From: Caenibius tardaugens NBRC 16725
GTDB lineage: Bacteria > Pseudomonadota > Alphaproteobacteria > Sphingomonadales > Sphingomonadaceae
Direction of reading: 5' to 3'
Length of the DNA stretch: 64,000 bases
Assembly: GCF_003860345.1 (NCBI RefSeq)
Contig: NZ_CP034179.1
Location: forward strand, 434,001 to 498,000
Part shown: positions 1 to 8,029 of the stretch, in pieces
How the letters are laid out: the number at the start of each line of letters is the position of its first letter
Position numbering within the stretch: position 1 is the first letter of the stretch
Translations under genes and position numbers: made by a program
The notes under the pieces: model-generated
Databases searched by the model: none
Seen by the model: the letters and a program-made list of their open reading frames with translations, nothing else
What the model was told of the DNA's origin: nothing

Positions 1-1
1 C

Positions 2-544
2 GAATTGCGCAAGAATTGCGATGACAAGGCGTCGCGCGGGTGGCTGAACGAAAAACTCACCGATGCCAACTGGCTGATCAAGGCGCTCGACCAACGGCAG
101 AAAACCATTCTCAAGGTGACCACCGAGATTGTGAAACAGCAGGACGGTTTCTTCCGGCACGGGGTTTCCGAACTGAAACCACTGACCCTGAAGGCCGTGG
201 CCGATGCGATCGATATGCATGAATCGACCGTCAGCCGCGTCACCGCCAACAAATATCTTCATTGCCAACGCGGCACATTCGAACTGAAATACTTTTTTAC
301 AAGCGGGGTCGCCTCTGCCGATGGCGAGGGTTCGGTGTCGGCCGAAGCGGTCAAGGCGCAAATCAAGGCGCTGATCGATGCGGAAGGGCCGAAAGCGATC
401 CTGTCCGACGATGCCCTGGTCGACCTTCTTCGGCAGAAAGGCTTCGATCTGGCCCGGCGCACAGTGGCCAAATATCGTGAGGCCATGGGTATCGGCAGTT
501 CGGTCCAGCGACGCCGACAGAAAGCGCTAGAAGCTGTTAGGTAA
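2..544 (+). CDS. rpoN: RNA polymerase sigma-54 factor RpoN, C-terminal part (5' end outside window)
   Basis: The reading frame enters from the left edge, so only the last 180 residues are visible; the family is usually about 500 residues. The segment contains the core-binding and promoter-binding region of sigma-54, including the stretch KPLTLKAVADAIDMHESTVSRV, a helix-turn-helix-like segment, and near the end ARRTVAKYRE, the RpoN box that contacts the -24 promoter element. The protein directs RNA polymerase to -24/-12 promoters and needs an AAA+ activator to open them. The gene ends 200 bases before ctrA on the same strand. Identification is firm; the true start cannot be seen. Confidence 0.96.
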   Translation, partial: ELRKNCDDKASRGWLNEKLTDANWLIKALDQRQKTILKVTTEIVKQQDGFFRHGVSELKPLTLKAVADAIDMHESTVSRVTANKYLHCQRGTFELKYFFTSGVASADGEGSVSAEAVKAQIKALIDAEGPKAILSDDALVDLLRQKGFDLARRTVAKYREAMGIGSSVQRRRQKALEAVR

Positions 545-636
545 CCCGCCTTACCCGGCAAAGCGTGGGTAAAACCTTAGAAAAACAAGGTTCCGAGAGT
601 GTGACAAAAACCGCGCGACTCGTGGATTTAAGCCGG

Positions 637-653
637 TTTACAACAAATTAACC
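637..653 (+). promoter_or_regulatory. CtrA-box-like site upstream of ctrA
   Basis: The sequence is TTTA, seven bases, then TTAACC. The CtrA consensus known from Caulobacter is TTAA-N7-TTAAC, so this is a full site with one mismatch in the left half. It lies about 95 bases before the ctrA start codon, which suits autoregulation. Isolated TTAA half-sites also occur at 628-631 and 677-680. Binding is inferred, not shown. Confidence 0.5.
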
Positions 654-746
654 TTTTCTGTTTAGAACTTCCGTGGTTAATAGCGGTCAACTTCCAATTC
701 GGGGGAAGCTGCCGACCGGGAATCGGGACTTAATAGGGGGGCACCT

Positions 747-1442
747 ATGCGCGTTCTGTTGATTGAAGATGAGCCAACGACCGCGAAGGCGATCGAGCTC
801 ATGCTGACCGCTGAAGGTTTCAATGTTTATTCTACCGATCTTGGCGAAGAAGGCCTCGATCTGGGCAAACTGTACGATTACGATATCATCCTGCTCGATC
901 TGAACCTGCCCGACATGCACGGGTACGACGTGCTCAAGAAACTGCGCGTGGCCAAAGTGCAGACACCTGTCCTGATCCTCTCCGGTATCGCCGAAATGGA
1001 TTCCAAGGTGCGCGGGTTCGGTTTTGGTGCGGACGATTACGTGACCAAGCCGTTCCATCGCGACGAAGTCATTGCCCGCATTCATGCCGTGGTTCGCCGT
1101 TCGAAGGGCCATTCGCAATCGGTCATTCGCACCGGCAAGCTTTCGGTCAACCTCGACACCAAGACCGTGGAAGTCATCGGTGCCCGCGTTCACCTGACAG
1201 GCAAGGAATATGCCATGCTGGAGCTTCTCTCGCTCCGCAAAGGCACGACGCTGACCAAGGAAATGTTCCTCAACCACCTCTATGGCGGGATGGACGAACC
1301 CGAACTCAAAATCATCGATGTCTTCATCTGCAAGCTGCGCAAGAAGCTGAGCCTGGCCTGCGACGGTGAAAACTATATCGAGACCGTCTGGGGCCGTGGC
1401 TATGTGCTGCGCGATCCCGAAGACAAGGCCGAAGCGGCCTGA
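747..1442 (+). CDS. ctrA: Cell-cycle response regulator CtrA
   Basis: This is an OmpR/PhoB-type regulator of 231 residues, the usual length for CtrA. The receiver domain (about 1-120) has the acidic pocket EDE at 7-9, phospho-acceptor Asp51 in LLDLNLPDM, and Lys101 in DDYVTKPF. The C-terminal winged-helix DNA-binding domain (about 125-225) ends with the conserved segment [13 protein letters not shown]. CtrA is the master cell-cycle and motility regulator of Alphaproteobacteria, phosphorylated through the CckA-ChpT relay. The gene stands alone between a CtrA-box-like site and a strong terminator. The start is the first ATG after a GGGGGG-containing leader. The match along the whole length makes this call secure. 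Confidence 0.97.
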   Translation: MRVLLIEDEPTTAKAIELMLTAEGFNVYSTDLGEEGLDLGKLYDYDIILLDLNLPDMHGYDVLKKLRVAKVQTPVLILSGIAEMDSKVRGFGFGADDYVTKPFHRDEVIARIHAVVRRSKGHSQSVIRTGKLSVNLDTKTVEVIGARVHLTGKEYAMLELLSLRKGTTLTKEMFLNHLYGGMDEPELKIIDVFICKLRKKLSLACDGENYIETVWGRGYVLRDPEDKAEAA

Positions 1443-1462
1443 CACAACTTACACGCTCCAGA

Positions 1463-1493
1463 AAAAGGCCCGCTCATCCAGAGCGGGCCTTTT
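1463..1493 (+). terminator. Rho-independent terminator of ctrA
   Basis: A perfect 13-base stem, AAAAGGCCCGCTC pairing with GAGCGGGCCTTTT around the loop ATCCA, ends in a T-run. The A-run on the 5' side would also allow termination from the opposite strand, where the SDR gene at 1532-2332 ends. Confidence 0.92.
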
Positions 1494-1531
1494 CGTTTGG
1501 ACCGCCTCAAACAGAGGCAGTTGCAATGCAA

Positions 1532-2332
1532 TCAGCTGTCCGGGCCGAGATCGGGTGCCCAGCCCGCGCCATTGATGTGCGAACCACCATCCGCAAACAG
1601 GGTGTTGCCGGTCAGGTAACGCGCATCTTCACTGGCGAGAAAGAACGCAACGCCTGCGATATCCTGTTCCGGATCGCCCATCCGCCCCATGGGATTGGCC
1701 GCATCCGTCGCAGCCGCCACATCCGGTGTGGCTTCCTTGAACCTGCGGTAAGCTGCGGAAATGGCAGCCGGACAAATGATATTGGCGCAGATGCCATAAC
1801 GCGCCCATTCGCGTGCAGCCGTGCGCGTGTAGGCCCGCAGCGCTTCCTTGCCCGCATTGTAATCGGCCGATCCCATATGCGCATTCACGCCGTTGAGCGA
1901 GGCGATATTAATGATCCGGCCCCAACCCTGACCACGCATGTGCGGCAGCGCGGCTTCCATCGACCATTTCGCGGCATAGAGACACATCTTCATGCTGTTC
2001 TCGAAAATATCGTCGGTCTTGAGTTCGATCCGCGCCACCATCGACCCACGATAGGCGTTGTTGACCAGGATATCGATCGACCCGAAATGTTCGATGCAGG
2101 CGTTCACTGCGCCAACAACCTGATCCTTCTGCGTAACGTCGCACGCAAAGAATTCCGCCTTGGCGCCAAGTCCGCGCAGTTCCTCGGTCACTTCCAGTCC
2201 GCGTTCCTGATCGTAGTCGACCACCAGAACCGCAGCCCCTTCCTTTGCGAAACGGCGTGCCATACCGTGACCAATGCCGTCGGCCGCCCCCGTGATCAGT
2301 GCCGCACGGCCAGCCAGCCTCTTGTCAGTCAT
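1532..2332 (-). CDS. Short-chain dehydrogenase/reductase (SDR)
   Basis: Classical SDR of 266 residues that would oxidise or reduce a hydroxyl/carbonyl group with NAD(P). Cofactor motif TGAADGIG is at 14-21, NNA at 91-93, and the catalytic residues are Ser145, Tyr158 and Lys162. Asp39 at the end of the second strand suggests NAD preference (inference). The start is the ATG at 2332, with AGGGAGA seven bases upstream; a longer frame begins ten codons earlier without a ribosome site. The start overlaps the stop of the TetR gene by eight bases, so the two are translationally coupled. Substrate unknown. It is the last gene of the minus-strand run from 6396. Confidence 0.88.
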   Translation of the reverse strand: MTDKRLAGRAALITGAADGIGHGMARRFAKEGAAVLVVDYDQERGLEVTEELRGLGAKAEFFACDVTQKDQVVGAVNACIEHFGSIDILVNNAYRGSMVARIELKTDDIFENSMKMCLYAAKWSMEAALPHMRGQGWGRIINIASLNGVNAHMGSADYNAGKEALRAYTRTAAREWARYGICANIICPAAISAAYRRFKEATPDVAAATDAANPMGRMGDPEQDIAGVAFFLASEDARYLTGNTLFADGGSHINGAGWAPDLGPDS

Positions 2333-2987
2333 TCTTGTCTCCCTGAATTTTATGGATCCCATGCAGGAACAGATCGACGATCAATTCTGCGTGGCTTTCA
2401 ACCTCCCCGCCATGCGGCAGGGGATGAAGAAACGTGTAGCAGCGCTGCCACTCCGCCAACGCCAGCGCGACGAAAAGCTTGGCCCGCGCCAGCCCATCGC
2501 GATCATTCCCGGCAAGTCCGGCTTCACGCAAAAACGTGGCCAACGGCAGCATCAGGTGCTTCTGCTGCGTCATGTCCGCCGTCCGCACAAGTTCCGGGAA
2601 TTCCGCGCCTTCGCGCGATACCATCAGCGCCATTCTGACACTGCTGTCGGACGACAACATCCGTACGAGCGAGGCGGCAAAATCACGCAGGCACGCATCG
2701 ATCGGCACAGCAGGATCGTAAACGATCCGCGGGAATGCCAGAGAACTGAAATCCATGCAGGCATCAAACAGGCGCAGCTTGTCCGAAAAGCGATCGTAGA
2801 GCGTGCGGGTCGAAACCTGCGCCACTTCGGCAACCCTGCGCATGGTCACCGCGCGATAGCCCACCTGGGCGAACATATCGCGCGCCACTTCCAGCAATTG
2901 TTCGGTTTTCTGGCGCGAATCCTCCGCCGTCGGCCGTCCTCTGCGATTGGCCGTCTTCGGCTGCGCCCCCTCTCCCGTCCTGTCCAT
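2325..2987 (-). CDS. TetR/AcrR family transcriptional regulator
   Basis: 220-residue TetR-type repressor. The N-terminal helix-turn-helix (about residues 20-65) reads RDMFAQVGYRAVTMRRVAEVAQVSTRTLYDRFSDK with the signature ending TLYDRF. The rest is the ligand-binding, dimerising helical domain. The arginine-rich lead (NRRGRPTAEDSRQK) is typical. ATG at 2987 was chosen; an upstream in-frame start at 3056 would read through the inverted repeat described separately. It sits inside the SDR/esterase gene run and overlaps the downstream SDR, so it probably controls this local operon. Effector unknown. Confidence 0.9.
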   Translation of the reverse strand: MDRTGEGAQPKTANRRGRPTAEDSRQKTEQLLEVARDMFAQVGYRAVTMRRVAEVAQVSTRTLYDRFSDKLRLFDACMDFSSLAFPRIVYDPAVPIDACLRDFAASLVRMLSSDSSVRMALMVSREGAEFPELVRTADMTQQKHLMLPLATFLREAGLAGNDRDGLARAKLFVALALAEWQRCYTFLHPLPHGGEVESHAELIVDLFLHGIHKIQGDKND

Positions 2988-3017
2988 AGCTGCGCTTATA
3001 ACCGATGTTCCCCCGCG

Positions 3018-3055
3018 TGCCAGCCAATCACAACCGATGGTGTGACGGGCTGGCA
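3018..3055. promoter_or_regulatory. 38-base dyad, candidate TetR operator
   Basis: Outer arms TGCCAGCC (3018-3025) and GGCTGGCA (3048-3055) pair perfectly. Inside them TCACA (3028-3032) and TGTGA (3041-3045) form a second pair around an eight-base centre. The dyad lies 31 bases upstream of the TetR start and just after the preceding gene's stop. It could be an autoregulatory operator; a terminator is less likely because no T-run follows on either strand. Confidence 0.45.
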
Positions 3056-3089
3056 CTGCCGTTATCCCGCAAGACTGCGCGTTCTCCGA

Positions 3090-3650
3090 CTATTCGGCAG
3101 CCTGCGCGAAGGGCAGGCAGACACTATCAAAACCGAGCACGTGCGCCACACGCCCCAGCCCCATCCAGGCCGCTACGCAATGCGACAGATCGACCAGTTC
3201 CTCATCCGAGTACAAAGCGTGCGCACGCCCCCAGAACTCTTCATCATCGGCCAATACTTTGGGTTCTTCGGCAAAGCGTTCCGCATATTCGATCGCCAGC
3301 TTTTCACGCGGGCTGAACACAGAGGACGTCCGCCAGTCGGCAACAGCCGCATAATACGCCTCGTCAGGGGCTGGCCCGTTGTCGGAGACGAGATGGTCCG
3401 GGCGCTGCCCCGTGGCAAAATACATCAGTTGCACATCGCGTGCGGCGCGGAACTGCTGGCAGATCACGCAACCGTTAATCTGTGCCGTGCGATAGCGCGC
3501 ACCTTCAAACTCTCGCAGGGGCAGGCGGGAGTGCTGGTAAACCGCCTTCGAAAATTCCGAAGCAGCAGCCATAATTTCGGTCGCATGCGTACGCGACGCG
3601 AAGCCATAAGGATCGTTTCCTTCATCATCTGGCATGGAAATCCGGATCAT
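3090..3650 (-). CDS. Carboxymuconolactone decarboxylase/AhpD-like protein
   Basis: 186-residue all-helical protein of the CMD/AhpD family. The Cys pair is C61-V-I-C64 in NGCVICQQFR. In peroxidase-type AhpD the motif is CxxCxxxH; here the His position is Arg68, so classical AhpD peroxidase activity is uncertain. Such proteins often accompany catabolic operons, as detoxification or ring-opening accessory enzymes. The start ATG at 3650 follows GGAGAGACGAAG. It lies 73 bases after the esterase gene on the same strand. Family certain, role unknown. Confidence 0.82.
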   Translation of the reverse strand: MIRISMPDDEGNDPYGFASRTHATEIMAAASEFSKAVYQHSRLPLREFEGARYRTAQINGCVICQQFRAARDVQLMYFATGQRPDHLVSDNGPAPDEAYYAAVADWRTSSVFSPREKLAIEYAERFAEEPKVLADDEEFWGRAHALYSDEELVDLSHCVAAWMGLGRVAHVLGFDSVCLPFAQAAE

Positions 3651-3722
3651 CTTCGTCTCTCCTTGAATAATGGCGTCGCCCTTATGGACTCGGACGCTCT
3701 GCCAACAATTTTTGTCTGTGTA

Positions 3723-4697
3723 TCAGGAAGGCCAGCATCCGGCGACAAAAGCCGCAATCTCGCGCTGCATTTCCGCATCTTCGGGGGCGCCGAAAAAGCC
3801 GCCATGCGGCATCGCCTCGAACACATGCAATTCTGCCGCAACGCCCGCTTCGCGCAAGCGCCGATGCATCCGCACGGTATTGGACAGGAACAGGTCGCGC
3901 GTGCCCGATTGCAGCAAGGTCCGCGGAAACCCGCGCAAATCCCCGAACAAAGGCGACAGATAGGGATGATCCAGCGGCGCCCCTGCGGCATAGAGCGCGA
4001 TGCTTTCAGGCAAGCGCGTCTTCAGCACAGGGTCGAGCCCCGCCAGCGTTTCAAACGAATCCCCGCTTTCGGTCAGATCGACTTCGGGTGTCTTGAGAAC
4101 CAGCCCCGCAGGCATGGGCAGGCCCGCATCGCGGGCACGCAACATCAGCGCCGCAGCCAGATTGCCGCCAGCCGACGATCCGCCGACGACCACATTGGCA
4201 GCCCCCCGTTCCTCCACCGCACGCGCATAAGTTGCCAGACAGTCGTCCAGCGACGTGGGATAAGGGTAATCGGGCGGCATCCGGTAATCGACCGCCTGCA
4301 CTTCCACCCCGAGCATCGCGGCTGTCGACGCACCACCGGCCCGACAGAAATATCCGGCACCAAAGACCAGCCCGCCACCGTGAATATCGATATAAAGGCG
4401 GCGATCGTCGGCAGAAAGACCCACGGGGCGTGCGCGATGAACGGGAACGCCGCCGATCTCGATCGTATCAAGTTCGAGCCCGCCCTCATCAGGCATGGAA
4501 AAATATCCGGCCATCATCTGGTCTGTTTCGATGATCGTCTGGCGCCAGGCCTCGATGTCCGATGCCGGTGGATGCTGGCGGGCCGGGATACTGGCATTGG
4601 CCTTGAGCGCGGCAACCGCCTCCGGGCTGATCGACCGTGGCCAGGGGATCAACCGGTCTGCGAACCGTACCCCATCGTCATTCACCGTGTGCGTCAT
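3723..4697 (-). CDS. Alpha/beta-hydrolase, hormone-sensitive-lipase (HSL) type esterase
   Basis: 324 residues. The oxyanion motif HGGG is at 106-109, with the nucleophile elbow GGSSAGG and Ser175. A downstream Asp in SGTRDLFLS and His in MPHGGFFG complete a Ser-Asp-His triad. HSL-family enzymes cleave short-chain or bulky carboxyl esters in the cytoplasm; no signal peptide is visible. The chosen start, ATG 4697, has GAGAGGAGAG directly upstream; the frame extends 17 codons further into the preceding gene's end without a ribosome site. It lies in the same run as two SDRs, consistent with hydrolysis of an ester before or after alcohol oxidation (inference). Confidence 0.88.
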   Translation of the reverse strand: MTHTVNDDGVRFADRLIPWPRSISPEAVAALKANASIPARQHPPASDIEAWRQTIIETDQMMAGYFSMPDEGGLELDTIEIGGVPVHRARPVGLSADDRRLYIDIHGGGLVFGAGYFCRAGGASTAAMLGVEVQAVDYRMPPDYPYPTSLDDCLATYARAVEERGAANVVVGGSSAGGNLAAALMLRARDAGLPMPAGLVLKTPEVDLTESGDSFETLAGLDPVLKTRLPESIALYAAGAPLDHPYLSPLFGDLRGFPRTLLQSGTRDLFLSNTVRMHRRLREAGVAAELHVFEAMPHGGFFGAPEDAEMQREIAAFVAGCWPS

Positions 4698-4744
4698 GGT
4701 CTCTCCTCTCGAAAGGCTGTCCTTCCCGCCACCTGTCGCGTGTT

Positions 4745-5533
4745 TCATGCCTCCGGCACGCCGGGGGCGCCGGGAAACCCCTGATAGTATGTGCCCGCCA
4801 TAAGCCCGCCATCGACCACGATTTCCGCGCCGCTCATGTACGAGGCGTCATCGCTGGCGAGGAACAGTGAAGCCGCCGCGACTTCATCTGTATCCCCCGC
4901 GCGCTGCAGCGGGAGATGCGCAAAGCTCGCATCCAGTTCTTCCCGGGTCACATTGCCCGCATTGCCCATCAGCGTATCGATCGTGCCCGGATGGACCGAA
5001 TTGACGCGAATGCCGCGATGGCCCAGTTCCATCGCCGCAACTTTGGTCAGGCCCCGCACACCCCATTTGCTGGACACATAGGCCCCAAGGCTGTTCCCGC
5101 CCTGCAATCCCGAAACGGACGAGATGTTGACGATAGAACCGCTGCCGCGGGCGATCATGCCGGGCGCCACCGCCTTGATCCCGAGAAACTGGCTGACGAG
5201 ATTGACGCGGAGCAGACGTTCATAATCCTCCAGCGTGGTCGCCAGCAGGCTCCTGAAGATCAGAACCCCCGCATTGTTGACCAGCACGTCCACCGGCCCG
5301 AGATCGGCTTCGGCCTGCTTCACCACCTCTGCCCAGCCCGCTTCGCTGGTCACGTCATGGTGATAGAAGCACGCCGCATCGCCCAGATCGGCGGCCAGTG
5401 CCTGCCCTTCATCCTTGAGCACATCGGTGATGGCCACCTTCGCCCCTTCGGCGGCGAAAAGACGGGCAGTCGCCGCCCCCATGCCGCGCGCACCGCCCGT
5501 GATAATCGCAACTTTGCCAGCAAGCCGACCCAT
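4745..5533 (-). CDS. SDR, 3-alpha/20-beta-hydroxysteroid dehydrogenase (FabG3)-like
   Basis: 262 residues. TGGARGMG is at 12-19, NNAG at 86-89, and the catalytic Ser139, Tyr152 and Lys156 are present. The N-terminus MGRLAGKVAIITGGARGMG and the SIVNISS and RGLTK segments resemble mycobacterial 3-alpha,20-beta-hydroxysteroid dehydrogenase FabG3, as I recall that sequence; this is not proof of substrate. It is a tandem copy of the next gene upstream (5608-6396): same length, same start MGRL and same C-terminus GFPGAPGVPEA. The start ATG 5533 follows GGAGAGGA. Confidence 0.85.
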   Translation of the reverse strand: MGRLAGKVAIITGGARGMGAATARLFAAEGAKVAITDVLKDEGQALAADLGDAACFYHHDVTSEAGWAEVVKQAEADLGPVDVLVNNAGVLIFRSLLATTLEDYERLLRVNLVSQFLGIKAVAPGMIARGSGSIVNISSVSGLQGGNSLGAYVSSKWGVRGLTKVAAMELGHRGIRVNSVHPGTIDTLMGNAGNVTREELDASFAHLPLQRAGDTDEVAAASLFLASDDASYMSGAEIVVDGGLMAGTYYQGFPGAPGVPEA

Positions 5534-5607
5534 ACATCCTCTCCATCAATCACAGCCGGGCGCGGTGGAGGCCTTTATGACCCTTGCCACCGCACGGCTA
5601 ACGGGTT

Positions 5608-6396
5608 TCAGGCTTCGGGCACACCCGGTGCGCCAGGGAAACCTTCATAATAGACCCCGATGGTCATCCCGCCATCGACCACGATTTCCGCGCCTGTCAT
5701 GTAGGATGCATCATCGCTGGCCAGAAACAGCGAGGCCGCCGCCACTTCTTCAGGACCACCGACGCGCTGCAACGGGACATTGGTGAAACGCTCGTTCACG
5801 GTTTCACGGCTGGCATTGTTGTGATTGGTCATCGCCGTATCGACGCCGCCGGGATGGACGGAATTCACCCGAATGCCGCGATGGCCCAGTTCCATCGCCG
5901 CCACCTTGGTCAGGCCGCGCACGCCCCATTTGCTGGAAGCATAGGCGCCGAGGCTGTTGGCCCCCTTCATGCCATCAACCGAAGAGACATTGACGATGGA
6001 GCCCTTGCCCCGCGCGATCATGCCCGGCGCGACCGCCTTGATGCCAAGGAATTCGCCAACCAGATTGACGCGCAGAACCCGTTCGTATTCTTCCAGCGAT
6101 GTTGCCAGCAGGCTCTTGAACATCAGAATACCCGCATTGTTGACCAACACGTCCACCGGGCCAAGATCGGCTTCGGTCTGCTTCACCACCTCGGCCCAGC
6201 CCGCTTCGCTCGTCACATCCTGATGGTAGAAACGTGCAGCATCGCCCAGTTCGGCGGCCAGTGCGTTACCTTCTGCGTCGAGCACGTCGGTGATCGCTAC
6301 TCGGGCGCCTTCCGCCACGAACAGGCGGACCGTCGCCGCCCCCATGCCACGCGCACCACCGGTAACAATTGCAACTTTGCCGGAAAGTCGGCCCAT
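5608..6396 (-). CDS. SDR, tandem paralogue of the 4745-5533 gene
   Basis: 262 residues from ATG 6396, the same length as its neighbour. An in-frame ATG two codons earlier (6402) sits too close to GGAGGAG to be preferred. Motifs are TGGARGMG at 12-19, NNAG at 86-89, and Ser/Tyr/Lys at the positions of its paralogue. The two proteins align without gaps; differences cluster in the variable substrate loop after the VHPG segment (VDTAMTNHNN here, IDTLMGNAGN in the paralogue). This suggests one fold with two substrate or stereo-preferences (inference). It is first in the minus-strand run after the MFS gene. Confidence 0.85.
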   Translation of the reverse strand: MGRLSGKVAIVTGGARGMGAATVRLFVAEGARVAITDVLDAEGNALAAELGDAARFYHQDVTSEAGWAEVVKQTEADLGPVDVLVNNAGILMFKSLLATSLEEYERVLRVNLVGEFLGIKAVAPGMIARGKGSIVNVSSVDGMKGANSLGAYASSKWGVRGLTKVAAMELGHRGIRVNSVHPGGVDTAMTNHNNASRETVNERFTNVPLQRVGGPEEVAAASLFLASDDASYMTGAEIVVDGGMTIGVYYEGFPGAPGVPEA

Positions 6397-6493
6397 CCTC
6401 ATTCTCCTCCATCATGCGCGCGCCTTCCGGCGTCGCGCGAACGTTTTATTCCGGCCCTGCCCGGGCAAATCCGGACCGAACCGGATTGCCCCG

Positions 6494-7741
6494 TCAAACG
6501 GCCACTTTCTCTCGCACGGCATCCTGACGTGCCATAACCCGTCCCAACAGCACGAACATAGCGGCAATCGCGCCACTGCCTGCAATCAGGACTCCAACCA
6601 CGGGCTCGTAACTTGCCGTTGCATCCCGCAGCACCCCCGCAGCCGGTGGGAGCAGGAAGTTCATCGGCAGGGTATAGAGGGTGAACAGGCCCAGAACCCG
6701 CGCCAGCGCATCCACACCGAATACCCGCGCGCCCAGCACATTGACCGCTGGAAAAATACCTGCGCCACAAGCGCCGATGATCAGCGTGGCGCAGATCATC
6801 AGCGGATAGAGGCTCGTCCCCAGAAGGACAAACCAGCTACCGGCCAGAGCGGCCCCCATCAGAGCCAATGTGTTCACCGCGCCAATCTTGCCGCACAGCA
6901 CGCCAACCAGCAACGAACCCAACGCGGCGGCTGCCCCCATCACGGACAGCAGAAACGCCGCCTGCGCGGGCGGAATATGTTTTTCGATGGCAAAGGACAC
7001 GAGGTGCGAGACGCCAATAATCCCCGCTGCGCTCAATCCCCCTGCCCCCAAGACAACGATCCAGAAGATCGGTCGACCTAGGATGGCCCGCGAACTGATC
7101 ATTGCGTGCGCAGTCGATCCTTGCGCATCATCGCCCGCCCGTGCCGCGCCTTCCGGCCTGTCCGCCACACCCAGAGCAAAGGGCAACAGGAGGATATGGA
7201 GCCCGGCCATAACGAGGTAGAACGTCGACAGGCCATAACGCTCGATCAGGAAGATGCCCATCATCGGCACGAGCGCGACCATAACCGGCATATTGACGAA
7301 ACCAAGCGCCGCCCCCGGATTGGGCTGGAACCAGTTGCTTGCCAGAACACTGCAGGGAAACGAACCGAACATCGCGATCCCCACGCCAACGAACAGGCCA
7401 TAGGCGGCCAGCACGACGTAGATGGATGGCGCGAAGGCAAGCACGACATAGCCCAGCCCGGACAGCACGATCCCGGTCAGCATCGTCCGCCGCAGACCGA
7501 CAGACCCGATCATCCGCGCAAAGATCGGGCTGACCAGCCCCATCATCAGCACGGCAAAGGCCAGTCCCATGGACGCCATGCCGGTGCTGACATCGAATTG
7601 CGATTTGATTTCACCTGCGGCAACGCCAAAGCCACCAAATGCGCAGCCGATCGCGATATTCTGGCACAGGAAACCGCGCACGGCCATTCCGATGCGACCT
7701 GCCGCAGGAGTACCCGTCGAAAAAGGAGATGCCGTGGACAT
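6494..7741 (-). CDS. Major facilitator superfamily (MFS) transporter
   Basis: 415 residues with about 12 hydrophobic segments and the loop FARMIGSVGLRRTML between segments 2 and 3, corresponding to the MFS motif-A region. A polar central loop (about 200-225) separates the two six-helix halves. It is an inner-membrane secondary carrier. ATG 7741 (MSTASPF) is chosen because the upstream extension is Arg/Ser-rich and non-membrane; GGCGGAG lies about ten bases before it. The gene diverges from the BaiE-like dehydratase gene and leads into the SDR/esterase run, so uptake of the substrate or export of an intermediate is plausible. Substrate unknown. Confidence 0.85.
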   Translation of the reverse strand: MSTASPFSTGTPAAGRIGMAVRGFLCQNIAIGCAFGGFGVAAGEIKSQFDVSTGMASMGLAFAVLMMGLVSPIFARMIGSVGLRRTMLTGIVLSGLGYVVLAFAPSIYVVLAAYGLFVGVGIAMFGSFPCSVLASNWFQPNPGAALGFVNMPVMVALVPMMGIFLIERYGLSTFYLVMAGLHILLLPFALGVADRPEGAARAGDDAQGSTAHAMISSRAILGRPIFWIVVLGAGGLSAAGIIGVSHLVSFAIEKHIPPAQAAFLLSVMGAAAALGSLLVGVLCGKIGAVNTLALMGAALAGSWFVLLGTSLYPLMICATLIIGACGAGIFPAVNVLGARVFGVDALARVLGLFTLYTLPMNFLLPPAAGVLRDATASYEPVVGVLIAGSGAIAAMFVLLGRVMARQDAVREKVAV

Positions 7742-7882
7742 CAGTTTCGCACTCCGCCACCGCAATGCGGCTGCCCTGCGATTTCGCCATAGGGCCCATA
7801 AAGGCATGAGGTGCATTTCACTGCGTTGTCTCCCGGACGATTTGTTGTGCTTTTGATCTGCCGAGCCGCGATGATTCTTGCG

Positions 7883-7918
7883 ATATGCGTTGCAACTCGT
7901 TGTAGATGATGCGCATAT
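7883..7918. promoter_or_regulatory. Inverted repeats in the divergent promoter region
   Basis: ATATGCG (7883-7889) and CGCATAT (7912-7918) form inverted arms. Between them lies CAAC-TC-GTTG, a short inner dyad. The element sits in the 288-base space between the divergent MFS gene (start 7741) and dehydratase gene (start 8030) and could bind a shared regulator. Only the symmetry is seen. Confidence 0.35.
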
Positions 7919-8029
7919 ATTGGGAAGAACCGCAATGGGAGAACGAATCCGCCGTCCGCCCGGTGGCGCAGAACGGCAGCCATTCACCCCATGCGCGCGC
8001 ATTCACACCTGAAGAGGAAATGGAGAGTC

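Noticed and set aside
2274-4784. An 836-codon open frame on the plus strand
   Set aside because: It lies antisense to the SDR, TetR, CMD and esterase genes, which have clear motifs and ribosome sites. Its protein is Arg/His/Gln-rich without any domain. It is a GC-rich shadow frame.
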